Made by a program: the position numbers and the translations under genes. A stretch of DNA of 64,000 bases from JBDSSS01 sp963764195 (GTDB lineage: Bacteria; Actinomycetota; Actinomycetes; Actinomycetales; Dermatophilaceae): contig CAVXRG010000002.1 of the NCBI GenBank assembly GCA_963764195.1, positions 186,001 to 250,000 of the forward strand, given 5' to 3'. The notes under the pieces are model-generated. The model was not told the DNA's origin. It did not search any database and worked only from the letters and a program-made list of their open reading frames with translations. Each line of letters starts with the position of its first letter. Position 1 is the stretch's first letter. Shown in pieces: positions 36,684 through 45,520 of this stretch.

Positions 36684-38152
36684 CGCGCCACCGCCCGCGG
36701 CGGCGGAGTTGACGGGAAGGACGGGAAGGTCGGCGTCGGCAGGAACGGCGTGGGCAGACCGAACCCCTGGTCGGTCGATGACGGGGTGGCGGTGGGGGTG
36801 CCGGTCGGGCCGGTCGTGCTCGAGGCGGAGGGGGTCGGCGTCACCGTGGGGATGCTCGTGGGCGGGACGACGGGGTTGGAGCCGCACACGGTCCCGGACG
36901 CTGCGAGGATCCGGCACCGGACCGCCTCGACCCGGAGCAGGTTGACCTTGGCGACGGCGTCGTCGGCGTTGCGCACGACGATGCTCTGCTCGACGGTGCT
37001 GGCGAGGTCGCCCGGCAGCTCGGAGAGCAGCACGTCGGAGCGGGACTCGACGTGCGAGAGCTGCAACGGGCCGAGGTCCTGGGACACGCCCCGGTAGATG
37101 CTCACGTAGCCCTCGTCGGCGGCGATGAAGTACTGCTTCTGGGACCAGGCCCACGCGGCATACCCGCCGGCGCCGAGCACGAGCGCGATGACGACGGCGA
37201 AGGTGGCGCGGCGGAGCAGCACCGAGCGGCGGGACCGGGGGGCGTCCTCGGCGAGCTCGAGGGCGTCGTCACGGTGGGACGGCTCGGCGTTGGCCTCGCG
37301 CGACAGGGCGGCAGCCTTCGCGGCCGGGCTGGTCGGGATCGCCCGGGTCTTGGGGCGCATCCGCTTGCCGGCTGCGCCGACGACCTGGGGGACGGTCGCG
37401 GGCAGGTCACCGCCGGCGCCGCCGGCGCCGTCGACGACCTCGGCGACGATGACGGTGACATTGTCGCGGGTGCTCGCCTTGAGGGCCACCTCGATGCACC
37501 GGTCGGCGGCGTCCTCCGGGCCCCGGGCCTCGCGCAGGATCTCCTCGATGACGTCGGCCCCGACGAAGTCGGACAGCCCGTCGGAGCAGAGCAGGAAGCG
37601 GTCACCCGGACGGGCCTCGCGCAGCGAGGTGTCCGGCTCGTCGTCGTCCTGGCCCGTCATGACCCGGGTGACGACCGACCGCTGCGGGTGGTGGATCGCC
37701 TCCGCGCGGGTGATCCGGCCCTCGTCGACGAGCTGCTGGACGAAGGAGTGGTCCTTGGTGATCTGGGTGAAGGTCTCGCCGCGGAGCATGAAGGCCCGGG
37801 AGTCGCCGATGTGCGCCATCGCGACCTTGTTGCCGGTGCGCAGCAGCACGATCGTCGTCGAGCCCATCCCGGCGAGCTCGGCGTTCTCGTGCATCGCCTC
37901 GCGCAGGCGGGTGTTGGCTCGGTGCAGCGCCCGCTCGAGCACGGTGATCGCCTGGTCCGCGCCGACGTCCTCGTTGTCGAGCGGGGCGAGCTCGCCGACG
38001 ATCATCGAGCTGGCAACGTCACCCGCGGCATGCCCGCCCATCCCGTCGGCGAGGACGAGGAGGTTGGGACCGGCATACCCGGAGTCCTCGTTGCGCGCCT
38101 TCGGGCCCAGCCCGAGGTCGGAGCGCGCCGCGTAGCGCAGGGCGATCGTCAT
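36680..38152 (-). CDS. PP2C-family serine/threonine phosphatase
   Basis: 490 aa. PP2C catalytic domain in residues 1-240: RNEDSGYAG and VLADGMGGHAAGDVAS (metal-binding Asp/Gly), GSTTIVLL, AHIGDSRAF, DHSFVQQLVDEG, LCSDGLSDFV and TRDNVTVIVAEV. A basic linker, one membrane helix (ATFAVVIALVLGAGGYAAWAW) and an extracellular region ending in a Pro/Thr/Ser tail follow. Removes phosphates from PknA/PknB targets (Mycobacterium PstP equivalent). Four-base overlap with rodA. Confidence 0.96.
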   Translation of the reverse strand: MTIALRYAARSDLGLGPKARNEDSGYAGPNLLVLADGMGGHAAGDVASSMIVGELAPLDNEDVGADQAITVLERALHRANTRLREAMHENAELAGMGSTTIVLLRTGNKVAMAHIGDSRAFMLRGETFTQITKDHSFVQQLVDEGRITRAEAIHHPQRSVVTRVMTGQDDDEPDTSLREARPGDRFLLCSDGLSDFVGADVIEEILREARGPEDAADRCIEVALKASTRDNVTVIVAEVVDGAGGAGGDLPATVPQVVGAAGKRMRPKTRAIPTSPAAKAAALSREANAEPSHRDDALELAEDAPRSRRSVLLRRATFAVVIALVLGAGGYAAWAWSQKQYFIAADEGYVSIYRGVSQDLGPLQLSHVESRSDVLLSELPGDLASTVEQSIVVRNADDAVAKVNLLRVEAVRCRILAASGTVCGSNPVVPPTSIPTVTPTPSASSTTGPTGTPTATPSSTDQGFGLPTPFLPTPTFPSFPSTPPPRAVAR

Positions 38153-38155
38153 CGG

Positions 38156-38692
38156 TCAGCCCCGCAGCTCGAGCACGGTCTTGCCGATGCGCAGGCTGGT
38201 GCCGATCTCGACGGGTCGGGCGGCGGTGAGGCGCTCGCCACCCATGTAGGTGCCGTTCGTCGAGCCGAGGTCCTCGACGAGCCAGCCGTCGGAGCCGGGA
38301 TAGACCCGGCAGTGCCGGCCGGACGCGTAGTCGTCGTCGAGGACGAGGGCGCACTCGGGGTTGCGGCCCACGAGGATGCCGTTGCCGCGCAGCGGTAGCG
38401 CGGTGCCGGTGAGCGGCCCCTCGGTGACGACGAGGGTCGTCGGCACGCGGCTCGCGCGACCACGACCGAAGCGGCGGCCGGCGCCATCACCCGCGGGGAC
38501 GGGTGCCGGGGTGACCGGCGCGGGGCGCTTGCCCTGCAGCTTCTCCTGCTTGCGGGCCTCGCGTCGCTGGGTGCGGCGCGAGACGGCCGTGCCGTAGATG
38601 TCGGTCCGGAGCACGCCCACGATGCTGAAGACGAAGAGCCACAGCAGCACGAGCAGACCCAGCCGCAGCAGGGTGAGGGTGAGCTCACTCAT
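38156..38692 (-). CDS. fhaB: FHA-domain protein FhaB
   Basis: 178 aa. One N-terminal membrane helix (LTLLRLGLLVLLWLFVFSIVGVLR), a basic linker, then the FHA fold: VLVGRNPECALVLDDDYASGRHCRVY (phosphothreonine-binding Arg and Ser/His), LEDLGSTNGTYMGGERL-type strand-turn WLVEDLGSTNGTYMGG. FHA domains read phospho-Thr on PknA/PknB substrates. The equivalent mycobacterial protein FipA/FhaB links to division. Lies 3 bp from ppp and 3 bp from fhaA; cotranscribed. Confidence 0.95.
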   Translation of the reverse strand: MSELTLTLLRLGLLVLLWLFVFSIVGVLRTDIYGTAVSRRTQRREARKQEKLQGKRPAPVTPAPVPAGDGAGRRFGRGRASRVPTTLVVTEGPLTGTALPLRGNGILVGRNPECALVLDDDYASGRHCRVYPGSDGWLVEDLGSTNGTYMGGERLTAARPVEIGTSLRIGKTVLELRG

Positions 38693-38695
38693 GCC

Positions 38696-39484
38696 TCACC
38701 GACGACCTGCCCGGAAGGTGGCCGACGTGCGCCCGATCGTGATGCGGTCACCGTCCTCGAGGCGTTGGCTGGAGATGCGGTCGCCGTTGACGAAGGTGCC
38801 GTTGGTCGAGCCGAGGTCGCGGATCGAGGTGACGAGGTGGGGGCCGTCGTTGGTGACGCGGATCTCGCTGTGGCGTCGGGACACGCCCGGGTCGTCGACG
38901 ACGATGTCCGCGACGTCGTCGCGGCCGAGGGTCGTGATGCTGCCGACCAGCGGGTAGCGGTCGCCGGAGATGTCGAGCCAGGGCCGGGCGGAGGGGTTGC
39001 TGCGGGCGGGGCGCGCCGCCGGACGGGCCGGCTCCGCGTCGACGGCGGTCCCCGTCGTCGCGTGCGAGCGCGGGACGTGCGGGTGTGCCTCGGGCCCCTG
39101 TCCGTTGCCGGCGCGCTTGGCGATCGCGGGGCGGACCCGGAAGACACCGGTCTCGAGGCCCTCGCCCTCGATGAGCGACACCTCGAGCGGTCCACCGGGC
39201 TGGTAGCCCTGGGAGTCGGCGTGCTCCTGAGCGGCCGCGACGAGGTCGTCGGAGAGGTCGTCCTCGTAGTCGCCGAGTCGGTCGAAGTCGGTCTCGCTGA
39301 GCTCGATCGTGTAGACGTTGGGCACCATCGCCCGCCCGTGGCCGAGCAGGGCGGCGCGGTCGTCCATGGCGCGGCGGATCGCCGAGGCGATCTCGACGGG
39401 CTGGACCTCCGACTTGAATGCCTTGGCGAAGGCACTGTGGACAGCCTTGCTGAGACCGTGCTCGACGCGGTTGATGAATCCCAC
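38696..39484 (-). CDS. fhaA: FHA-domain protein FhaA (DUF3662)
   Basis: 262 aa. N-terminal DUF3662 domain (MGFINRVEHGLSKAVHSAFAKAFKSEVQPVEIASAIRRAMD), Pro/Ala/Arg-rich linker, then a C-terminal FHA domain: TLGRDDVADIVVDDPGVSRRHSEIRV and DLGSTNGTFVNGDRI. In mycobacteria FhaA binds phosphorylated MviN and the kinases. First gene of the minus-strand cluster, so its promoter should lie in 39485-39600, next to the divergent ParA-like gene. Confidence 0.95.
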   Translation of the reverse strand: MGFINRVEHGLSKAVHSAFAKAFKSEVQPVEIASAIRRAMDDRAALLGHGRAMVPNVYTIELSETDFDRLGDYEDDLSDDLVAAAQEHADSQGYQPGGPLEVSLIEGEGLETGVFRVRPAIAKRAGNGQGPEAHPHVPRSHATTGTAVDAEPARPAARPARSNPSARPWLDISGDRYPLVGSITTLGRDDVADIVVDDPGVSRRHSEIRVTNDGPHLVTSIRDLGSTNGTFVNGDRISSQRLEDGDRITIGRTSATFRAGRR

Positions 39485-39685
39485 GCATGTCTCCTTTGCT
39501 GCTGAGGCGCCTCATCGTAACGGTCCGGCCCGCGGCTCCGGCCCACGGACGGTCCGGGGCGGGCCCGATCCCGGCGCGCGCACCAGCGTTTCCGTGGTGT
39601 GTCGCGACCGGGAAGCGTGCGACCATCGCTCAGGGCTCCGGACGGGCGCCCGCGCACGGGGATTGACGCCAGCAAGGAGCGCTCG

Positions 39686-41020
39686 ATGGACAACGACGAG
39701 ACCGACCGGGACGAGTCCGCAGGGATCCCCGGCTATGCCTCGAACCGGTCGATCCCCGGCGGGTTCACCCTCCCGCTCCCGGCGTCGGTCACCGACCGCA
39801 TCGTGCCGCTGCTCGACGATCCCGACGACGATCCCGACGACGATCCCGACGACCATCCCGACGACGATCCCGACGATGATGCCCATCTGGGCGGGGTCGA
39901 CCCGTGGAGCGCCACGTGGGACGACCCGTCGGGGCAGCCGCAGGCGTCCGGGCCCGGCGTGGACCGGAACGCCGACCCGAACGCCGACCCGGGCGCCGAC
40001 CCGAACGCCGACCCGGGCGAGGACCCGGGCGATGCGGGCGATGCGGTGCCCACGAGCGCCGGGCTCACGGCATACGACTCGAGCCGGGTCGCCGCCGAGG
40101 ACCGGCCCAGCGCGGACCACCTCATGGCGGTTCGCTCCAAGGGCGAGCGGCGACGTACGACCGCCAGCTCGGGCCTGCGCAAGCTGCTCGGGATGGGTCC
40201 CGGCGCGCGGGAGATCGCCGAGCGCGACCGGCTCGACCGGATCGCGCGTCCGGTGACCGGGCGCAAGACGATCATGGTGATCAACACCAAGGGCGGCGGC
40301 GGCAAGACCCTCGTCACCCTGATGCTCGCCAGCTACCTCGGCCGCTACCGCTCGGGGTCGGTCCTCGCGTGGGACAACAACGAGACCGAGGGCACGCTCG
40401 GGATGCGGGCCCCCTCGCACAACCACCACCGCACCGTCGTCGACCTGCTCGGCGCCCTCCCGCGGATCGCGAACGACCCCACCGCCGGGACCTCCGACCT
40501 CGAGCACTGGGTGCGCGAGCAGCGCGGTCTCGGCTTCGACGTGCTCGCCTCGGCGGACGACGACGAGGCGATGCGGATCATCGGCAAGCAGGAGGTGGAG
40601 GACCTGCACACGCAGCTGTCCCGCTTCTACCGGATGATCGTCATCGACACGGGCAACAACCGGCTCTCGCCCAACTGGCTGGCCGCGGCGGAGAAGGCCG
40701 ACCTGCTCGTCTTCGCGACCTCGCTCAAGGACGACACGTCGGTCGTCGCGGCCAAGAACCTCGACGCGCTCGTCGCGATGGGCCGCTCCGACCTCGTCAA
40801 GAACGCGGTCTGCGTCATCTCGCACACCTCGATCAGGAGCAACGACGCGGGGGCCGGCGTGCACACCCGCGAGCACTTCGAGCAGTGGGTCCGCGCCGTC
40901 GTCGACATCCCCTTCGACCCGATGCTCTCGCCGGGGCTGCACCTCGACCCGGTCAAGGTCGCCCGTCGCACCCACGAGGCGTGCATGGAGATGGCGGCCT
41001 CGGTCGTCGACGGTCTCTGA
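39686..41020 (+). CDS. ParA/MinD-like ATPase with acidic repeat N-terminus
   Basis: 444 aa from ATG 39686 (AAGGAG at 39674-39679). Residues about 40-70 are Asp-Pro repeats (DDDPDDDP...) encoded by a 12-bp tandem unit GACGACGATCCC, followed by a second repeat array (NADPNADPGADP). The C-terminal ~260 residues form a MinD/ParA ATPase: INTKGGGGKTLVTL deviant Walker A, VLAWDNNETEGTLG, RMIVIDTGNN Walker B-type, and later VVAAKNLDALVAM. The layout (disordered N-terminus plus ParA ATPase) resembles EspI-type ATPases encoded near ESX/type VII loci, but no other such gene is visible here. Role unknown; could position membrane or secretion machinery. Confidence 0.85.
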   Translation: MDNDETDRDESAGIPGYASNRSIPGGFTLPLPASVTDRIVPLLDDPDDDPDDDPDDHPDDDPDDDAHLGGVDPWSATWDDPSGQPQASGPGVDRNADPNADPGADPNADPGEDPGDAGDAVPTSAGLTAYDSSRVAAEDRPSADHLMAVRSKGERRRTTASSGLRKLLGMGPGAREIAERDRLDRIARPVTGRKTIMVINTKGGGGKTLVTLMLASYLGRYRSGSVLAWDNNETEGTLGMRAPSHNHHRTVVDLLGALPRIANDPTAGTSDLEHWVREQRGLGFDVLASADDDEAMRIIGKQEVEDLHTQLSRFYRMIVIDTGNNRLSPNWLAAAEKADLLVFATSLKDDTSVVAAKNLDALVAMGRSDLVKNAVCVISHTSIRSNDAGAGVHTREHFEQWVRAVVDIPFDPMLSPGLHLDPVKVARRTHEACMEMAASVVDGL

Positions 41021-41030
41021 GCGTCCCGCC

Positions 41031-41864
41031 ATGGCCCACATCGCGCTGACCGGCGCTGCCGGCCGGATCGGGACGGCCCTGCGCCCGCGGCTGCGGGCCG
41101 CCGGGCACGAGCTCGTCCTGTGTGATCTCGTGCCGCTGCCGGCCGAGGCTCCCGCGGTGTCCGGCGAGACGGTCCTCGAGGCGGACCTCGCCGACGTCGA
41201 CGCCCACGTCGAGGCGTTCGCCGGCGCCGACCTCGTCGTCCACCTGGGCGGCTACCCGGACGAGCGCTCGTGGCCCGAGATCCTCGCCGTCAACATCGAC
41301 GGCACCCGGTCGGTGTGCGAGGCGGCCCGGACGGCCGGGGTGGGACGGCTGCTGCTCGCGAGCTCGGTGCACGCGGCGGGCTACGTGGGCGTGGACGACG
41401 CCGGCGCCGGTATGCCGCTGCCGGACCCGGACACCTACTACGGCGTGAGCAAGGCGGCCGTCGAGGCGCTCGGCGCCCTCTACGCCGGCCGCTTCGGGAT
41501 GACGGTCGTCAGCGCCCGGATCATGACCTTCGCCGACGCGCCCTTCGGACCCCGGTCGCTCCAGTCATGGCTCTCCCCGGGTGACATGACCCGCCTCGTC
41601 CTCGCCGTGCTGACGACCGGGGCGACCGGGCACCACGTCGTCTGGGGCGTCTCGGCCAACACCCGGCGGCGCGTCGACCTCGAACCGGGCCGGGTCATCG
41701 GCTTCGAGCCGCTCGACGACGCCGAGGACGTCGCCGACGCGGTGGGCGACCTCGAGGGTGGGGTCACCCCAGACCGGCTCGGTGGGCCGTTCGCGCTACC
41801 CGGTTACGCGCTCGGGGAGCCTCACGGCCGGCCGTCGTCCTCGGACACGCCGACGTCGGCGTAG
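41031..41864 (+). CDS. NAD-dependent epimerase/dehydratase (uronate-dehydrogenase-like)
   Basis: 277 aa, extended SDR. GAAGRIGTAL is the nucleotide-binding motif; LVVHLGGYPDERSWPEILAVNIDGT and the SSVHAAGYV/YYGVSKAAVEALG segments contain the catalytic Ser and YxxxK. The pattern HLGG...N-I-x-G-T and the DxxPxx-PDTYYGVSK stretch resemble uronate dehydrogenase, which oxidises uronic acids; that is a family-level guess. Starts 10 bp after the ParA-like gene. Its last 43 bp overlap the converging MarR gene. Confidence 0.88.
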   Translation: MAHIALTGAAGRIGTALRPRLRAAGHELVLCDLVPLPAEAPAVSGETVLEADLADVDAHVEAFAGADLVVHLGGYPDERSWPEILAVNIDGTRSVCEAARTAGVGRLLLASSVHAAGYVGVDDAGAGMPLPDPDTYYGVSKAAVEALGALYAGRFGMTVVSARIMTFADAPFGPRSLQSWLSPGDMTRLVLAVLTTGATGHHVVWGVSANTRRRVDLEPGRVIGFEPLDDAEDVADAVGDLEGGVTPDRLGGPFALPGYALGEPHGRPSSSDTPTSA

Positions 41865-42313
41865 CGGCGGTAGGCCTCGGTGGCCGCCGCGAGGTAGCGC
41901 CGGATGGCGTCGCGCTCGTCGGCGGTGAAGTCCGTCGTGATGGCGTCGAGGCCGTCGAGCAGCTCGCGCAGGTGACGGCGGACCTCGTCGTTGGCGGCCT
42001 CGGTCGCGACGAGCCGCACCCGGCGCCGGTCGGCGGTGTCGCGCTCGCGGAGCAGGTGTCCGGCGCTCTCGAGCCGGTCGACGACATCGGTCATCGCGCC
42101 CGGGGTGATGCCGAGGCGGGAGCTCAGCTCCCGCGGACCGAGGGGCTCGGCGGCATACGCGATGTGGCTCATCGTGGCGAAGTCCGTCGGATTCATCGCG
42201 AGCCGCCGGGCCAGGGCCTGCGAGGCGTCGGCGCTCGCGGTGCCGAGGTCGCGCAGCGCCTGGGTCTCGGCGGCGTGCGGCGCCCGGGCGGGGCGGGTCG
42301 ACTCGGTTGCCAT
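41822..42313 (-). CDS. MarR-family transcriptional regulator
   Basis: 163 aa from ATG 42313. Winged helix: NPTDFATMSHIAYAAEPLGPRELSSRLGITPGAMTDVVDRLESAG, then wing ERDTADRRRVRLVATEAA. Diverges from the MFS exporter gene with only 67 bp between the starts, the standard arrangement in which the regulator represses both genes until an exported drug or metabolite releases it. Overlaps the 3' end of the epimerase gene by 43 bp on the other strand. Confidence 0.93.
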   Translation of the reverse strand: MATESTRPARAPHAAETQALRDLGTASADASQALARRLAMNPTDFATMSHIAYAAEPLGPRELSSRLGITPGAMTDVVDRLESAGHLLRERDTADRRRVRLVATEAANDEVRRHLRELLDGLDAITTDFTADERDAIRRYLAAATEAYRRYADVGVSEDDGRP

Positions 42314-42324
42314 GACGGCATCGT

Positions 42325-42346
42325 ACTGCTTTCATATCGTAAGGAA
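42325..42346. promoter_or_regulatory. Candidate MarR operator/divergent promoter region
   Basis: CTGCTTTCATATCGTAAGGAAG lies in the 67-bp gap between the regulator and MFS starts and is the only AT-rich patch there. It has a partial dyad (CTTTC / GGAAG) and ATATCGTAA elements that could be -10 boxes and the operator. Boundaries uncertain. Confidence 0.45.
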
Positions 42347-42380
42347 GTCGAAACACCTGGTAGCACCGAAGGAGCCCTCC

Positions 42381-44054
42381 ATGGCCCAGAGTCCGGCCAC
42401 CACCCCCACCCCGTCCGACCCTCACGCCCGACGGCGCTGGTTCGGTCTCGTCGCGATCAGCGTTGCGGTGGCGCTGATCATCGTCGACTCGACGATCGTC
42501 AACGTCGCGGTGCCCTACATCGTCGACGACCTCGGCCTCACCTCGTCGCAGGTCCAGTGGGTGCAGGAGTCCTACACCCTCGTGTTCGCCGCGACCCTGC
42601 TCATCTGGGGCACCGTCGCCGACCGGATCGGGCGCCGGCGGATGCTGCTCATCGGCGTCGGGGTCTTCGTCGTCGCCTCGGTGCTCGCGGCCGTCGTCGA
42701 CTCCGGGTCGGCGCTCATCGGGGCCCGGATCATCCAGGGCTTCGGCGGCGCGATGATCCTGCCGACGACGCTGTCGCTCATCAACGCCGGCTTCACCGGG
42801 CGCGACCGCGGCATCGCCTTCGCCGTCTGGGGCTCGACGATCGGTGGCATGGTGGCCGTCGGCCCGCTCCTCGGCGGGTGGCTCACGACCGCCTTCTCCT
42901 GGCGCTGGGCCTTCGGCATCAACCTGCCGCTCGGCATCCTCATCACCGTCGGCGTCCTGCTGTTCGTCGACGAGTCCCGCTCCGGTTCGCGGGAGCGGAT
43001 CGACGTCGTCGGGGCGCTGCTGTCGGCGGTCACCTTCGCGTCGCTGGCCTTCGGGCTCATCGAGGGGCGCACCTACGGCTGGTGGCTCAGTGTGGACGGG
43101 CTGACCGTCTTCGGCCGCGACTGGACGCTCGCGCTGTCACCGGTGCCGCTCGCCTTCGGCGTGATGTTCGTGGCCGGGGCGGTCTTCGTCCGGCGGACGC
43201 TGCGACGCACGCGGCAGGGCCGGCCGACGCTCTTCCGCTTCGACCTGTTCGGGATCCCGTCGTTCCGCAACGGCAACTTCGCCGCCCTCATCGTCAGCCT
43301 CGGCGAGTTCGGGATCATCCTGTCGCTGCCGCTGTGGCTGCAGAACGTGCTGCGCTACACGGCCTTCGAGACCGGCCTGATCCTGCTCGCGCTCGCGATC
43401 GGCTCCTTCGCCGCGAGCGGGCTGTCGGCGGCGCTCAGCTCGCGGCTCGCTCCGTCGTCGATCGTGCGGACCGGGATCATCGCCGAGATCGTCGGGGTGG
43501 CGCTGCTCGGGCTCGTGATCAGCCCGACGACCGCCTGGTTCGCGATCGCCCCGGCCCTGTTCATCTACGGCTTCGGCGTCGGGCTCGCGACGGCGCAGCT
43601 GACCGGGGTCGTGCTCGTCGACGTGCCGGTCCAGCGCAGCGGCGAGGGGTCCGGCATCCAGAGCACATCTCGCCAGATCGGTTCGGCGCTCGGCATTGCG
43701 ATCCTCGGGACGGTGCTGTTCACCTCCGTCGGGGCCCAGCTCGACAGCAGGCTCACGCAGCAGGGCGTCCCAGCGGCCGTGCGCGCCCAGCTCGTCGACG
43801 CGGTCGTCGGCAGCGCGGGCGGCGCCATCCCCGGCCTCGCCGACAACCCGCAGACCGCGGCGATCGCCCCGGTCGCCGAGCAGGCCTTCTCTGACGCGAC
43901 CCGCTGGGCTGCCTTCACCGCGGCCGGGTTCCTCGTCCTCGGCCTGGGTGCATCGCTCTCCCTCGGCAGTGGCAACGCGAGCGGGGCCGGCGCCCGGCGT
44001 GAGGACGGGGTCGACGCCCCCACGGCGGTCGGTCCGCAGCCCGGGGCGGTGTGA
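42381..44054 (+). CDS. MFS multidrug efflux transporter (DHA2/EmrB-QacA type)
   Basis: 557 aa. GAAGGAG ends 7 bp before ATG 42381. About 14 membrane helices. Motif ADRIGRRRMLLIG (loop 2-3, GxxxDRxGRR type), VDSTIVNVAVPYIVDDL (helix 1, D1 motif of DHA2), and LSLINAGFTGRDRGIAFAVWGS-type helix 4-5 region fit proton-driven drug/H+ antiporters. Likely expels drugs or metabolites, and likely repressed by the divergent MarR. Substrate unknown. Confidence 0.93.
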   Translation: MAQSPATTPTPSDPHARRRWFGLVAISVAVALIIVDSTIVNVAVPYIVDDLGLTSSQVQWVQESYTLVFAATLLIWGTVADRIGRRRMLLIGVGVFVVASVLAAVVDSGSALIGARIIQGFGGAMILPTTLSLINAGFTGRDRGIAFAVWGSTIGGMVAVGPLLGGWLTTAFSWRWAFGINLPLGILITVGVLLFVDESRSGSRERIDVVGALLSAVTFASLAFGLIEGRTYGWWLSVDGLTVFGRDWTLALSPVPLAFGVMFVAGAVFVRRTLRRTRQGRPTLFRFDLFGIPSFRNGNFAALIVSLGEFGIILSLPLWLQNVLRYTAFETGLILLALAIGSFAASGLSAALSSRLAPSSIVRTGIIAEIVGVALLGLVISPTTAWFAIAPALFIYGFGVGLATAQLTGVVLVDVPVQRSGEGSGIQSTSRQIGSALGIAILGTVLFTSVGAQLDSRLTQQGVPAAVRAQLVDAVVGSAGGAIPGLADNPQTAAIAPVAEQAFSDATRWAAFTAAGFLVLGLGASLSLGSGNASGAGARREDGVDAPTAVGPQPGAV

Positions 44055-44127
44055 GCGGGGCCGGCCATCGTCGAAGCGCCGGTTTGGCGATCCGTGCGGT
44101 CATGCGCCACACTTTCTCCTTGTCACT

Positions 44128-44210
44128 GCGCGAGTGGCGGAATGGCAGACGCGCTGGCTTCAGGTGCCAGTGTCCGAAAGGGCGTGGGGGTTCAAATCCC
44201 CCCTCGCGCA
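44128..44210 (+). tRNA. tRNA-Leu (CAG anticodon)
   Basis: 83 nt. GCGCGAG (44128-44134) pairs with CTCGCGC (44203-44209). Anticodon arm CTGGC-TTCAGGT-GCCAG gives CAG; a long variable arm (TGTCCGAAAGGGCG) marks a type II tRNA, and the T arm reads GGGTTCAAATCCC. CCA is not encoded. A hairpin terminator (44238-44269) follows. Confidence 0.96.
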
Positions 44211-44237
44211 CCGCGGTCCTCACCCAGGACAGACGAG

Positions 44238-44269
44238 AAGACCCCCGAGCCCACCGGTTCGGGGGTCTT
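44238..44269 (+). terminator. Rho-independent terminator after tRNA-Leu
   Basis: AAGACCCCCGA (44238-44248) pairs perfectly with TCGGGGGTCTT (44259-44269) around a 10-nt loop; followed by CTCCTT, giving the usual weak U tract. Position 28 bp after the tRNA. Confidence 0.85.
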
Positions 44270-44295
44270 CTCCTTGGTCCAGCAGGTCTGGCCTC

Positions 44296-44371
44296 GATCA
44301 GTCTGCGGATCAGTCTGCGTCTGGTGCTGCTCTGACGACCATGGATGCAGACTGATCCGCCGCTTGATGAC
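44296..44371. repeat. Palindromic intergenic repeat, copy B (56-bp core 44305-44360)
   Basis: GCGGATCAGTCTGC (44305-44318) pairs perfectly with GCAGACTGATCCGC (44347-44360). The central GGTGCTGCTCTGACGACC nearly matches copies A and C. An extra GATCAGTCTGC half unit precedes it. Core length is identical to the copies at 7829 and 61776. Lies between the tRNA-Leu terminator and the SDR gene. Confidence 0.88.
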
Positions 44372-44469
44372 TGCCGCCCGGAATCCGGGGCGACCCGCGT
44401 ACGTTGACCCGGCGGGCGCCCCTCGCGACCCGGGCCGACCGGTCCGCCCCCGACACCGAACAGGCCACC

Positions 44470-45402
44470 ATGACCTTCACCCGAGCCTCCATCCCCGACC
44501 AGCACGGCCGCGTCGCCGTCGTCACGGGGGCCAACGGTGGCCTCGGCCTCGAGACGGCCAAGGCCCTCGCCGGAGCCGGCGCGCACGTCGTGATGGCGGT
44601 GCGCAATCGGACCAAGGCGGCTGACGCGATGCGTGAGATCCGGGCGGAGACCCCCGACGCCGACCTCGAGCTCGTCACCCTCGACCTCGCCACGCTCGAC
44701 AGCGTCCGCGAGGCCGCGGCCACGATTCTCACGGGGCACGGCGCCGTCGACGTTCTCGTCAACAACGCCGGCGTCATGGCCATCCCGGAGAGCACGACGA
44801 CCGACGGCTTCGAGACCCAGCTCGGCGTCAACCACCTCGGTCACTGGGCGCTCACCGCTCTGCTCATGCCGGCCCTGCTCGCCGCCCCGGCGGCCCGGGT
44901 CGTGTCCGTGACGAGCACCGCCCGCCACATGGGTCGGCGGCTCGACCCGACCAACCCGCACCTGCACGGCACGTACTCGCCGTGGACGGCATACGGCCAG
45001 TCCAAGCTCGCCAACCACCACTTCGCGCTCGGCCTGCAGCGGGAGTTCGAGCGGGCCGGCGTCGCCGCGCAGAGCCTGATGGCCCACCCCGGTCTGTCCA
45101 ACACCGACCTCTCGCAGACGACGCTCAGCTCCGGTGGCGGCGGCCGGCTCGCGCCGCTGCTGCCCACGATGGTGTCCCGCGCGGGCATGACGCCAGCCGA
45201 CGGCGCCCTCCCGCAGCTGCGCGCCGCGACCGACCCGAAGGCCCGCGGTGGCGAGCTCTACGCCCCGCGCTGGGGCGGCTCGGGCCCGGCGGTCCGCCGC
45301 CCGGTGATCCGTCCGGGTGCCGACGGCGCCATCGAGACGCTGTGGATCGTCTCCGAGCGCGAGACCGGCATCCCGATGACGGTGGGCGTGCCCGCCCTCT
45401 GA
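44470..45402 (+). CDS. SDR-family oxidoreductase
   Basis: 310 aa, retinol-dehydrogenase/protochlorophyllide-reductase-like SDR. TGANGGLGLETAKALA cofactor motif, DLATLDSV, VLVNNAGVM (NNAG), catalytic Ser in VVSVTSTA and the YxxxK pair in YGQSKLANHHFALGL, then AHPGLSNTDL. ATG 44470; the ribosome site is weak. Preceded by repeat copy B. Substrate not predictable; possibly lipophilic alcohols/ketones. Confidence 0.92.
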   Translation: MTFTRASIPDQHGRVAVVTGANGGLGLETAKALAGAGAHVVMAVRNRTKAADAMREIRAETPDADLELVTLDLATLDSVREAAATILTGHGAVDVLVNNAGVMAIPESTTTDGFETQLGVNHLGHWALTALLMPALLAAPAARVVSVTSTARHMGRRLDPTNPHLHGTYSPWTAYGQSKLANHHFALGLQREFERAGVAAQSLMAHPGLSNTDLSQTTLSSGGGGRLAPLLPTMVSRAGMTPADGALPQLRAATDPKARGGELYAPRWGGSGPAVRRPVIRPGADGAIETLWIVSERETGIPMTVGVPAL

Positions 45403-45520
45403 GGCGCGTCACCGCGGGAGGGCGTATGCCGGTGAGCGCGGCGGCCTTCGCGGGTGCAGGTCCGCAGGGAGTCGGGCACGCGCCCGACGCCCACGGCCAC
45501 GGCGAACTACTCTGGGGGAC

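Noticed and set aside
39815..39875. CRISPR-like array of GACGACGATCCC units
   Set aside because: Units are contiguous, without spacers, and lie in frame within the ParA-like protein as Asp-Pro repeats; no cas genes.
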